A DNA stretch of 64,000 nt from NCBI GenBank assembly GCA_910577925.1, contig CAJTOI010000001.1, forward strand, positions 134,645-198,644, read 5' to 3'. How positions within the stretch are numbered: the first letter of the stretch is position 1; each line of letters opens with the position of its first letter. Made by a program: the position numbers and the translations under genes. This stretch comes from an uncultured Roseburia sp. (GTDB lineage: Bacteria; Bacillota; Clostridia; Lachnospirales; Lachnospiraceae). Positions 40,606 through 48,016 of this stretch are shown piece after piece. The notes beneath the pieces are model-generated. The model worked only from the letters and a program-made list of their open reading frames with translations, made no database searches and was not told where the DNA came from.

Positions 40606-41019
40606 TTAATCCCGCAGAAAATTTCCGGCCGCATCCCGGTTAATGCTGCCGGTCAGAAGCATAATTCCCTCGACAAGCCCCCATATCGCGGAGACCGGCG
40701 ACAGAACGCCGCAGGACAGCACGGTGATCAGCACCTGCGCAACCCCTTTTCCGGTATAGCCGAGGTAAAAGTTATGTACGCCGATCGCTCCGACGAAAAT
40801 TCCGAGCAGACCTGCCACCATTTTCGATTTATCACCTTTTACGCAGTACGCGGGCGAATTCACGGCAACCCCGCAATTCATGCACACCTGAGTTCCCATG
40901 GGCGTCGGCTGCCCGCAGTTCGGGCAGTAATTTGCTCCCACGCCTCTCTGCGTACCGCACTTTACACACATCACTGCCTCGTCCGCCACATACTGCTGAC
41001 CGCAATTTTTACAAAACAT
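40606..41019 (-). CDS. Zinc-ribbon and TM2-domain membrane protein
   Basis: A 137-aa protein. The N-terminal half has three CxxC pairs plus one more (MFCKNCGQQY, MCVKCGTQRG, YCPNCGQPTP, VCMNCGVAVN), forming two zinc ribbons. The C-terminal half is a TM2 domain with two helices: SKMVAGLLGIFVGAIGVHNF, YLGYTGKGVAQVLITVLSCG. Such proteins are widespread, with unknown function. The ATG at 41019 has GGAGGAG 6 nt upstream. A -10 candidate TACTAT and -35 TTTACA lie ~50-80 bp upstream. Confidence 0.88.
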   Translation of the reverse strand: MFCKNCGQQYVADEAVMCVKCGTQRGVGANYCPNCGQPTPMGTQVCMNCGVAVNSPAYCVKGDKSKMVAGLLGIFVGAIGVHNFYLGYTGKGVAQVLITVLSCGVLSPVSAIWGLVEGIMLLTGSINRDAAGNFLRD

Positions 41020-41106
41020 CACAAACTCCTCCGTTTTCTTACACATTTCATGTCAAAGCAACATCTTTATTATAGTATATGAATTTGCCCGCTTTGTAAA
41101 TGCTTT

Positions 41107-41283
41107 TTACAGAAATCTCCCGGTAAAAAACCAGATTACCGCGGCAAAAAAAAGCCAGATTCCCATCGTTTTCGTGCGCTGCACGGTATCTTTATCCCCC
41201 CGGGACTCTCTCCTCGTACACGACTCCGGGAACACTGCCATAAGCAGCCCCGTGAGCAGCATCACCATCTGTAATAAAAACAT
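41107..41283 (-). CDS. 58-residue small membrane protein
   Basis: A small frame read by hand: MFLLQMVMLLTGLLMAVFPE at the start and GIWLFFAAVIWFFTGRFL at the end, with a charged middle (CTRRESRGDKDTVQRTK). Two predicted transmembrane helices flank a hydrophilic loop. AGGAG lies 4 nt before the ATG at 41281-41283. The DNA composition matches neighbouring genes. I cannot assign a family. It lies alone between the TM2 gene and the YhgE gene. Confidence 0.6.
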   Translation of the reverse strand: MFLLQMVMLLTGLLMAVFPESCTRRESRGDKDTVQRTKTMGIWLFFAAVIWFFTGRFL

Positions 41284-41332
41284 AATTCTCCTGCCTTAAA
41301 ATAATTTGATATCCTGCTTCACAGTACATCGC

Positions 41333-41384
41333 AAGTTCGCGCGCATATGGTGCGCGAACTTATAATGGCTCACGTCAGTGAGAC
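41333..41384. other. Two hairpins behind the YhgE/Pip gene
   Basis: AAGTTCGCGC/GCGCGAACTT (10-bp perfect arms, 41333-41342 and 41352-41361) and a smaller CTCAC/GTGAG hairpin at 41370-41383. No T-run follows on the minus strand, so this is a factor-assisted terminator or an mRNA 3'-end stabiliser. Confidence 0.55.
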
Positions 41385-43531
41385 TATATCATCACACCGG
41401 ATTTCTCTTTGCTCTCCTCGATCATATGGTTTAACTTCCGGAACGGAACCGCAAGGACCAGGCCGATAAACAGCGATATCACAAGATAGACGGACAGCGC
41501 ACCGATATACTTCCAGTAGTCAAGCGCATAGATGCCGCCCACCGTCTCACGCATCGCATTCATCCCGTAGGGGAACGGCAGGTATTTGTAGACATACTGA
41601 TAAATATCTGGCAAAACCTCTATGGGAAACGTTCCCCCGGCGCCGGCCACCTGAATGACCATGACGACAATCGCCAGCGCCTCCCCGACATTTCCGAACG
41701 CAACCGTCAGCGAATAGATGAACAGCGTAAATACCAGACTGCTCACCGCCCCCGCAAGCCAGAACAGAAACGGATTGTGACACTGAATCCGGATATAAAA
41801 GAGATCTCCGAGAATCGTGATCAGCGTCTGCGCCTGCCCGATCAGAAAAAACAGCAGATACCGGCCGAAATATTCCTGATACGGTCTGACATTTGTAAGT
41901 CCCTCGACCGGCTTTACCTTCACGTGAATAATCGCCACAAGAATCAGCGCGCCGACCCACAGCGCAAGGATCGTATAAAACGGCGCCATCGCCGACCCGT
42001 AATTTTCAATCTCGTATATGCCCACCGTATCCAGATTTACCGGAGAAGAAATAAAGCTTCCCAAAAGCTTTGGGGAGGACTCCAATATCTCCATGACCTC
42101 CTTATACTGCTCATCCCGGCTCAGCGCAAGGAAATCCGCCGTAAGCGCGGCAATTCCCTGCTGCAGATCCCGCGCCATCACAAGAGACTCCCGGATGCTT
42201 GCGGAACCTTTTTCGAGCGTTTCCTGATACTTCTCCAAAACCTTTTCCACTGCTCCGAAATCCGCGTCAATTCCGTTTAAAATCATAGCGCTTGACAGCA
42301 TCGAACTCTGCATCGAGTTCATCGCCGCATCCAGCTGCGGCTTGACGGTATTGTGAAACGAATCCTTTAATGCCTGCAGAGCATTCTTACAGTTATTGAC
42401 CTCGGTCGATATCCGCGCAGCAAGCGCATTGACATCCCCGGCTGCGGCCGTCACGCTGCCGGCAAGTGTCTCCAGATCCGTATTGATCACTTTAAACTGT
42501 TCCCGGATCAGCACGATCTGGTCCTGCACCGGCTCAATACCCGAATTTTCCCACCCGGACACCGCCAAATCAAACATCTTCTGCAGATACGGCATCGTCG
42601 ACTGCGCCGCGGTGACGGCATTTCCCACCGACTGTTCAAAATTTCCGACGGGATTTAAGCTGCCTGCGATGGAATTTGCGACACTGTCAAGACTGCCTGC
42701 CACAATGTCAAAGCTGTAGCCGATCATGTCCGCAGCTGTGTCCGCCGTGCCGTCTGCCCCGATCAAAAGCCCTTCCATCCCGAGGATCGAAGCCTGTCCT
42801 GAGTCCACCATACTGTCAAGATTCGGAAGAATCGCCCCGCTCGTGGACACGATACTCTGCGCCGAGTCCATAATGCCGACAAAGGAATTTAAAAGATTGA
42901 CATAGCTCTGCATATCCGCATTCAGGTCATTGAGGCGCTCTAAAACCATATCGGTCACGGAACCGTCCTCTCCCTCTGTCCCGGCAAAGCGTCCCCCGAC
43001 CTTCATGATATTTTCCGCCAAGGTACTCACAAACGTGCTGTTTACCTGCTCCTGCACCGCTGTCCTCGCCTTCTGCGTGATCTTCGGCGCAATCGCGTTT
43101 TTCTTTTCGTTTTCGTAGTAAATGATTTTGGGATGCTCCACCTTGCCGCCCATAAAGCTGATAATCTCGTCGGTAAAATCCTCCGGTATTACCAGCGCCG
43201 CGTAATAGGCTCCGCTGTGCACTCCCTCCACCGCCTCATCGGCGCTCCCGGAAAACACCCAGCCGATGGTGTTGTTGCTGCCGAGCGCCTCTGTCACGCT
43301 CTCGCCGATGTTGATCGCAATCCCCGCAACGGTCGTCCCCTTATCCTCCGATACGACCGCAACTTTCAGATTCGAAGTGGCATCCGGCCCGTAGGGGTCC
43401 CAGTTCGAAAATATATTAAACCACGCGTAGAGAGACGGCAGGATACTGAGTCCCATAATCACGACAACCGCCACCACGTTTTTGCTGATGCGCCTTACAT
43501 CCGTCATGAATATCTTACAAATATTCCTCAT
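41384..43531 (-). CDS. YhgE/Pip-domain membrane protein (second copy)
   Basis: A 715-aa protein of the YhgE/phage infection protein family. The N-terminal TM (~18-38, VVAVVVIMGLSILPSLYAWF) is followed by NIFSNWDPYG, the family hallmark. A long extracellular coiled region (~60-480) follows, then at least five C-terminal helices (~500-700) of ABC-2-permease type (YGSAMAPFYTILALWVGALI). Relatives act in phage entry, secretion or ESX-type export; the role here is unknown. The ATG at 43531 has GGAGG 9 nt upstream and overlaps the preceding small gene by 17 bp. It has the same architecture as the gene at 43923 but is clearly diverged. Confidence 0.92.
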   Translation of the reverse strand: MRNICKIFMTDVRRISKNVVAVVVIMGLSILPSLYAWFNIFSNWDPYGPDATSNLKVAVVSEDKGTTVAGIAINIGESVTEALGSNNTIGWVFSGSADEAVEGVHSGAYYAALVIPEDFTDEIISFMGGKVEHPKIIYYENEKKNAIAPKITQKARTAVQEQVNSTFVSTLAENIMKVGGRFAGTEGEDGSVTDMVLERLNDLNADMQSYVNLLNSFVGIMDSAQSIVSTSGAILPNLDSMVDSGQASILGMEGLLIGADGTADTAADMIGYSFDIVAGSLDSVANSIAGSLNPVGNFEQSVGNAVTAAQSTMPYLQKMFDLAVSGWENSGIEPVQDQIVLIREQFKVINTDLETLAGSVTAAAGDVNALAARISTEVNNCKNALQALKDSFHNTVKPQLDAAMNSMQSSMLSSAMILNGIDADFGAVEKVLEKYQETLEKGSASIRESLVMARDLQQGIAALTADFLALSRDEQYKEVMEILESSPKLLGSFISSPVNLDTVGIYEIENYGSAMAPFYTILALWVGALILVAIIHVKVKPVEGLTNVRPYQEYFGRYLLFFLIGQAQTLITILGDLFYIRIQCHNPFLFWLAGAVSSLVFTLFIYSLTVAFGNVGEALAIVVMVIQVAGAGGTFPIEVLPDIYQYVYKYLPFPYGMNAMRETVGGIYALDYWKYIGALSVYLVISLFIGLVLAVPFRKLNHMIEESKEKSGVMI

Positions 43532-43883
43532 CCGGCTTTTCCTCCGCTTTTTCTCCAATCAGTGTATCCGGCTTTCGCCCGTCTTCCTCTCCGCCCAGTT
43601 CCCGCAGCGTTTCCTGAAGGTTGTAATCCATGTATTCGACACCGATGAGATAAACCGCAAGCGCAAACAGGGAAGCGATCCACAGAATCAGAAACACCAC
43701 CTTATTGCTGTCCGTCCAGAACAGGAGGATCAGAAAAATCAGCGGAATCAGAATAATACAGCGCAGTCCGATTTTGATGCGCGTTTGGTTTTTCGCATGA
43801 ATCTGCTGTTCATAATCTATGAGCTTTTGATACATCTCCTCGAATCTGTCTTCTTTTTTCTCTTTCTTATCCTCTTTTTTCAA
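43515..43883 (-). CDS. Small membrane protein between two YhgE/Pip genes
   Basis: A 122-aa protein with a charged N-terminus (MKKEDKKEKKEDRFEEMYQK), two transmembrane helices (~40-57, CIILIPLIFLILLFW; ~63-83, VVFLILWIASLFALAVYLIG) and an acidic C-terminal tail. The position in the operon, 39 bp after one YhgE gene and overlapping the next, suggests a partner protein. No family recognised. Confidence 0.78.
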   Translation of the reverse strand: MKKEDKKEKKEDRFEEMYQKLIDYEQQIHAKNQTRIKIGLRCIILIPLIFLILLFWTDSNKVVFLILWIASLFALAVYLIGVEYMDYNLQETLRELGGEEDGRKPDTLIGEKAEEKPDEEYL

Positions 43884-43922
43884 ACCGCATACCGTTCCTT
43901 TCCGTCATCTCTGCAGTCCCGT

Positions 43923-46094
43923 CTACATCAGTTCCGTGTCCTCCATGCGCGCTTCCATGAAATGATTGATCTTCACAAACGGAAGCCGGACAAAAAGGCC
44001 GATGACAAGCGCCGCCGCCGCAAAAATAAGCAGCTCGCCCAAAAATTTCATATAATCGCTGCCGTACATGCCTCCCATGGTCTCCCGCATCGCGTTGATC
44101 GCGTAGGGAAACGGGAAAAAGATATAGATATTCCGGTAAATCTCGGGCAGAAGTTCTATCGGAAACGTTCCGCCGGACCCCGCAATCTGGATTACCATGA
44201 CGACAACCGCAGCGGCCTTGCCGATATCACCGAACGAAAGCGCCAGCGTGTATATCAGCAGCGTAAAGGTCACGCTTGTGAGCGACGCAGCGATAAAAAA
44301 CAGTCCCGGATAAAGGATGTGGGCGTGCAGAAGAAAAATATCCCCCGCCACCACAATCGCCGCCTGCAGCTGGCCCAGCACAAAAAACAGAAGATACCTG
44401 CCCAGATACAGCTGCCATGGTTTTGCATCCGAAAGCCCGTCCGGGCTGGCTTTCACCTTAATCAGCGCCACGAGCACCGTCCCGCCGACCCACAGCGCAA
44501 GCACGGTGTAAAACGGAGTCATCGCCGACCCGTAATTCGGAATTTCATAGACCTCTTCCGTGACAACCTGCACCGGCTCCGCAAAAAATTCACCGTATAC
44601 CTCCGGGTCTCCTTCGAGGAACTCAAAAAATGCCTGCACCTTCTCGTCCTCGCCGGCTTTATCAAGGCGCTCCAACAGCTCTGTCAGCTTACCGCTGACC
44701 TCGTCCAGCACCCCCTGTACCTCCTCAAGGCTGGCATTTGCCCCTGTCATCGTCGACTCGATACCGGAAAAAACAGAGCTCATATCCCCGAGCGTCTCAT
44801 TGATATTATTGAGAAGCTTCGAGACATTCTCGGTCATCTGCTCCATACTGTCGATCAGGCTGTTCATCTGCGGGACAAGGCTGTTGATATACACATTTTT
44901 CATGTTGTCCACCGATATGCTGCAAGCGTTTAAAAGCTGCGACAGATTTCCGAGCGATGCCGTGACCGTATCGGCCACAATCGTCTCCGAACCGCCATCC
45001 CCGTTTAATCCCCGAATCAGCGCCTGAATATCCGCAGCGCCGAGTTCAATCGTTCCGATCGCCTCCGCAAGTTCCCCGATATCCCCGCCTGTCACACCGA
45101 ATCCGTCCTCACCGGAACCGCTCTGTAATCCGCTCTCTAACGTTTTCAGCTGATCCAGCAGCGTCTGGGTATCCGTCATCACCTGATTCAGATTGTCCGC
45201 GGTCTGCTGCGCGCCGGCCGCCAGATTGGTCTGCTGGAGATCCGCCGAAATGCGGTCGATCGAATTCTTGATTCCGTCGAGTGTGCCGGCGACATTTGCC
45301 CCGAACGAATCCAGCGTTGTCCGGGTACTCCCGAGACTGGCCCTCGTTCCGTCAAAGCTGGCACTGCCTTTTGCAATCTCACTGCTCAGATTCGGAATAT
45401 TTTCATTTACCCCCGCAACCGCTTCCGAGAGCGCCGCGTTTCCCGCGACAAAAGACTCTATCATATCGCTGTAAGAAATCAGATTGTCGTTCAGAGCACG
45501 AAGACGCTCCGCAAAGCGCGCAAACGTGTCTCCCTCCTCAAGTTCCGTCGAAAACATGTTGGTCTGCGAAAAAATATTGCTGACCACCACCTCGATAAAG
45601 GATTGATTGATGCTCTGCTTTAACGTAGAGACCGCGGTGTCCGTAATCTTTGTCGCCACCGCATTCTTTTTCTCATTCTCGTAATAGGTAATCGTCGGTC
45701 CCGCAAAATCTTCCCGGAACACGTTGTACATACTGTATGTAAAGTTATCGCTGACGATCACTGCCGCATAATAGGCGCCGCTGTACACGCCGTTCACCGC
45801 CTCATCTGCGGAATCGAGAAACACCCAGCCGATCTTGTCATTCTCCTTTAGGCTTTCGATCACTTCGTCTCCCATATTCACGGTCGTGCCGTCCTTTAAC
45901 GTATAGCCGACATCCTCCGTCGCCACTGCAATACGGATATTTGCCGTATTTGCGTAGGGGTCCCAGTTGGAATATATGTTGAACCATGCATACAGAGACG
46001 GAATGATGCAGAGTCCCACCGCAATCACCAGAGCAAACGGATTCTTTATCAGTCCTGCAATATCATTCCGGAAAATTTTCCATATGTTCTTCAT
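43923..46094 (-). CDS. YhgE/Pip-domain membrane protein (first copy)
   Basis: A 723-aa paralogue of the protein at 41384. It has the N-terminal TM with PFALVIAVGLCIIPSLYAWF followed by NIYSNWDPYANT, a long extracellular coiled region, and C-terminal helices from YGSAMTPFYTVLALWVGGTV. The ATG at 46094 has a weak GAGG 10 nt upstream; a TTG at 46097 is also possible. Its start lies only 20 nt beyond the terminator of the infC-rpmI-rplT operon. First gene of a three-gene unit. Confidence 0.92.
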   Translation of the reverse strand: MKNIWKIFRNDIAGLIKNPFALVIAVGLCIIPSLYAWFNIYSNWDPYANTANIRIAVATEDVGYTLKDGTTVNMGDEVIESLKENDKIGWVFLDSADEAVNGVYSGAYYAAVIVSDNFTYSMYNVFREDFAGPTITYYENEKKNAVATKITDTAVSTLKQSINQSFIEVVVSNIFSQTNMFSTELEEGDTFARFAERLRALNDNLISYSDMIESFVAGNAALSEAVAGVNENIPNLSSEIAKGSASFDGTRASLGSTRTTLDSFGANVAGTLDGIKNSIDRISADLQQTNLAAGAQQTADNLNQVMTDTQTLLDQLKTLESGLQSGSGEDGFGVTGGDIGELAEAIGTIELGAADIQALIRGLNGDGGSETIVADTVTASLGNLSQLLNACSISVDNMKNVYINSLVPQMNSLIDSMEQMTENVSKLLNNINETLGDMSSVFSGIESTMTGANASLEEVQGVLDEVSGKLTELLERLDKAGEDEKVQAFFEFLEGDPEVYGEFFAEPVQVVTEEVYEIPNYGSAMTPFYTVLALWVGGTVLVALIKVKASPDGLSDAKPWQLYLGRYLLFFVLGQLQAAIVVAGDIFLLHAHILYPGLFFIAASLTSVTFTLLIYTLALSFGDIGKAAAVVVMVIQIAGSGGTFPIELLPEIYRNIYIFFPFPYAINAMRETMGGMYGSDYMKFLGELLIFAAAALVIGLFVRLPFVKINHFMEARMEDTELM

Positions 46095-46113
46095 CAAGAA
46101 AGTTCCTCATTTC

Positions 46114-46157
46114 AAAAAGAACTTATCCCGTATGGTTGTCCACCCTGGGATAAGTTC
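46114..46157 (-). terminator. Terminator of the infC-rpmI-rplT operon
   Basis: On the minus strand GAACTTATCCC...GGGATAAGTTC (11-bp stem) followed by TTTTT. The T-run ends 20 nt before the YhgE start. Confidence 0.85.
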
Positions 46158-46188
46158 CGTATGCCATACTGTTATAAAGCAGGCTTCT

Positions 46189-46545
46189 CTATGCCACACT
46201 CTGTTTTGCAAGCGCTGCAAGGGAAGCAAATCCCTCCGCATCATTGACTGCCATCTCCGCTAACATCTTGCGGTTGATCTCAACACCGGCTACCTTTAAG
46301 CCGTGCATCATCTGGCTGTAAGAGATACCGTTCATTCTCGCTGCCGCATTGATACGCGCGATCCACAGCTGACGGAACTGTCTCTTTCTCTCTTTCCTGC
46401 CTGCGTAAGAACTTGTCAAGGCTCTCATGACAGACTGCTTTGCTACTCTGTACTGCTTGGAGCGTGCTCCTCTGTAACCTTTTGCTAACTTTAATGTTCT
46501 GTTATGTCTTTTCTTAGCACCTAAGCCGCCTTTTACTCTTGCCAT
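46189..46545 (-). CDS. rplT: 50S ribosomal protein L20
   Basis: 118-aa L20, needed early in large-subunit assembly. It starts MARVKGGLGAKKRHNRTLKL and shows GARSKQYRVAKQSVMRAL and RQFRQLWIARINAAARMNGI. It is the last gene of infC-rpmI-rplT. In Firmicutes L20 represses the operon by binding its own leader RNA; a terminator/antiterminator pair consistent with that is present upstream of infC. Confidence 0.99.
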   Translation of the reverse strand: MARVKGGLGAKKRHNRTLKLAKGYRGARSKQYRVAKQSVMRALTSSYAGRKERKRQFRQLWIARINAAARMNGISYSQMMHGLKVAGVEINRKMLAEMAVNDAEGFASLAALAKQSVA

Positions 46546-46568
46546 CTCTATTCCTCCTCAACCAATTC

Positions 46569-46766
46569 TTATAAATACGGTAAAATCTTCTTCATATTCT
46601 TAACATTCGTTGCATCAACAAGCGCCGCTTTTCTGAGATTTCTCTTATTCTTTGTCGTCTTCTTCGTCAGGATATGTCTCTTATAAGCTTTATTTCTTTT
46701 TAATTTTCCTGTCCCTGTAACTTTGAAACGTTTTGCAGCTGCTCTGCTTGTTTTCATTTTTGGCAT
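46569..46766 (-). CDS. rpmI: 50S ribosomal protein L35
   Basis: 65-aa L35: MPKMKTSRAAAKRFKVTGTG at the start, KLKRNKAYKRHILTKKTTKN in the middle. Highly basic, normal length. It lies 20 bp after infC and 23 bp before rplT. AGGAGG precedes the ATG. Confidence 0.99.
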   Translation of the reverse strand: MPKMKTSRAAAKRFKVTGTGKLKRNKAYKRHILTKKTTKNKRNLRKAALVDATNVKNMKKILPYL

Positions 46767-46786
46767 AATGTATTCCTCCTTAAAAA

Positions 46787-47296
46787 TTATGATTTTTTCT
46801 CTGCCAACACCATGCTGATGCTTCTCCCCTCAACCTTCGGTGCTTTTTCCACTACTGCCATCTCGCCAAGATTTTTGGCAAAATCATCCAGAATATGCTT
46901 GCTCGCATTCATATGCGCCATCTCACGACCCCGGAAGCGCAAAGTAATTTTGACTTTATCGCCTTTGGATAAAAACTTCTTTGCAGCGTTCATCTTGGTA
47001 TTCAAATCGTTCGCATCAATGTTCGGTGAAAGACGAATCTCTTTTAACTCCACGATCTTCTGCTTCTTCCTGGCTTCTTTTTCCTTTCTGGCCAGCTCAT
47101 ACCGGTATTTTCCGTAATCGATAATCTTACATACCGGCGGCTTTGCTGTCGGAGCAATTTTCACCAGATCAAGCTCTGCCGTCTCCGCTATTTTCATAGC
47201 TTCCCGCACAGACATAATGCCAAGCTGCTCTCCGTTTTGTCCAATCAGACGAACTTCCTTATCTCTGATTTGTTCATTAATCATTAACTCGCTAAT
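46787..47296 (-). CDS. infC: Translation initiation factor IF-3, AUU start
   Basis: 169-aa IF-3, which binds 30S and checks the initiation codon. The N-domain contains MINEQIRDKEVRLIGQNGEQ, the basic linker ARKEKEARKKQKIVELKEIR and the C-domain MNAAKKFLSKGDKVKITLRF. The start is an ATT at 47294-47296: GGGAGG lies 9 nt upstream, whereas the next ATG (47284) has no SD and the longer TTG frame lies over the SD. AUU starts on infC allow IF-3 to repress itself and are conserved in many bacteria. Confidence 0.97.
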   Translation of the reverse strand: MSELMINEQIRDKEVRLIGQNGEQLGIMSVREAMKIAETAELDLVKIAPTAKPPVCKIIDYGKYRYELARKEKEARKKQKIVELKEIRLSPNIDANDLNTKMNAAKKFLSKGDKVKITLRFRGREMAHMNASKHILDDFAKNLGEMAVVEKAPKVEGRSISMVLAEKKS

Positions 47297-47475
47297 GGTA
47301 TTTTCCCTCCCAAACAAAAAAAGTGGATAGGCAGACTATCCACTAATTCTCTGATTTCCGTGTATGAGGCCGGCAAAAATACACGCTCCTGCATACTCTG
47401 AACTATAAACCGTGAGTCACGCGCTTGTGCTCCGGTGAGAGTGGATACTCTACTTTGTTTGCTAACAACTACTAT
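47297..47475 (-). promoter_or_regulatory. infC-rpmI-rplT leader (L20-type attenuator)
   Basis: About 180 nt of leader. Near its 3' end AGTGGATAG-TCTGC-CTATCCACT followed by TTTTTTTG (47315-47344) is an intrinsic terminator. An earlier GTATCCACTC segment (~47449-47458) can pair with AGTGGATA and break the terminator. This matches the L20-leader design of Firmicutes, in which L20 binding favours termination. Confidence 0.85.
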
Positions 47476-47504
47476 AAATTAGCACATTCAAACAAAACTG
47501 TCAA
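47476..47504 (-). promoter_or_regulatory. Promoter of the infC operon
   Basis: On the minus strand a consensus TTGACA (47499-47504), a 17-bp spacer and TAATTT (47476-47481), directly behind the CheW gene. Confidence 0.7.
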
Positions 47505-47511
47505 CTGTTTT

Positions 47512-47964
47512 TTACTTCTGTTCGGCATTGTCGGATATCAGCTTACGGATCGCCTGCTGATCCTCCATCGAAACCAGACCGGCCACATCCAGGAGTACAA
47601 AAAGCTGCTTGCTGCGCGATGCGACATCATTAAAGCAGTTCTCGGGGCTGTGCATGATACTCGGCATCGGCAGTACCTGCCTGTTCTCCACATCCACGAT
47701 TTCTTTGACCTTCTCCACCTCAAGCCCGATTTTCATGCCGTTCACATCGACAATCACAAGGCTGTCAATCTTCCCTTCCTGCACGCCGAAGCGGGACGAC
47801 AGCGAAAACACGGGAATGATCTCGCCGCGAAGCTTTATAATTCCCATGATATGAGATGGCGCTGTCGGCACCTTCATGACATCTTTTCTGATTTCGATTG
47901 ACTCCACATCCTTCAGCGGAATCCCGTAATCAATCGCATTTAATGTAAACGTTAAGAACTGCAT
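47512..47964 (-). CDS. CheW-like chemotaxis coupling protein
   Basis: A 150-aa single CheW domain (MQFLTFTLNAIDYGIPLKDV, VMKVPTAPSHIMGIIKLRGE with the conserved NLRG-like KLRGEIIPVF, DSLVIVDVNGMKIGLEVEKV). It couples chemoreceptors to CheA, or acts as a CheV-like adaptor without a receiver domain. The ATG at 47964 has GGGAGG 5 nt upstream. It lies 52 bp after the large secreted protein gene and far from any cheA in the window. Confidence 0.92.
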   Translation of the reverse strand: MQFLTFTLNAIDYGIPLKDVESIEIRKDVMKVPTAPSHIMGIIKLRGEIIPVFSLSSRFGVQEGKIDSLVIVDVNGMKIGLEVEKVKEIVDVENRQVLPMPSIMHSPENCFNDVASRSKQLFVLLDVAGLVSMEDQQAIRKLISDNAEQK

Positions 47965-48016
47965 ATTTTCCTCCCATTCTCGTTGCTTCTCATATGTTTC
48001 TCCGCGCGCAGACACA

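Noticed and set aside
41333..41384. Hairpins as a phage attachment site
   Set aside because: No integrase, tRNA or flanking duplication; simpler as a 3' hairpin of the YhgE operon.
43482..44933. A 483-codon plus-strand frame
   Set aside because: Antisense to the YhgE/Pip operon genes, which have proper SDs, membrane topology and family hallmarks.
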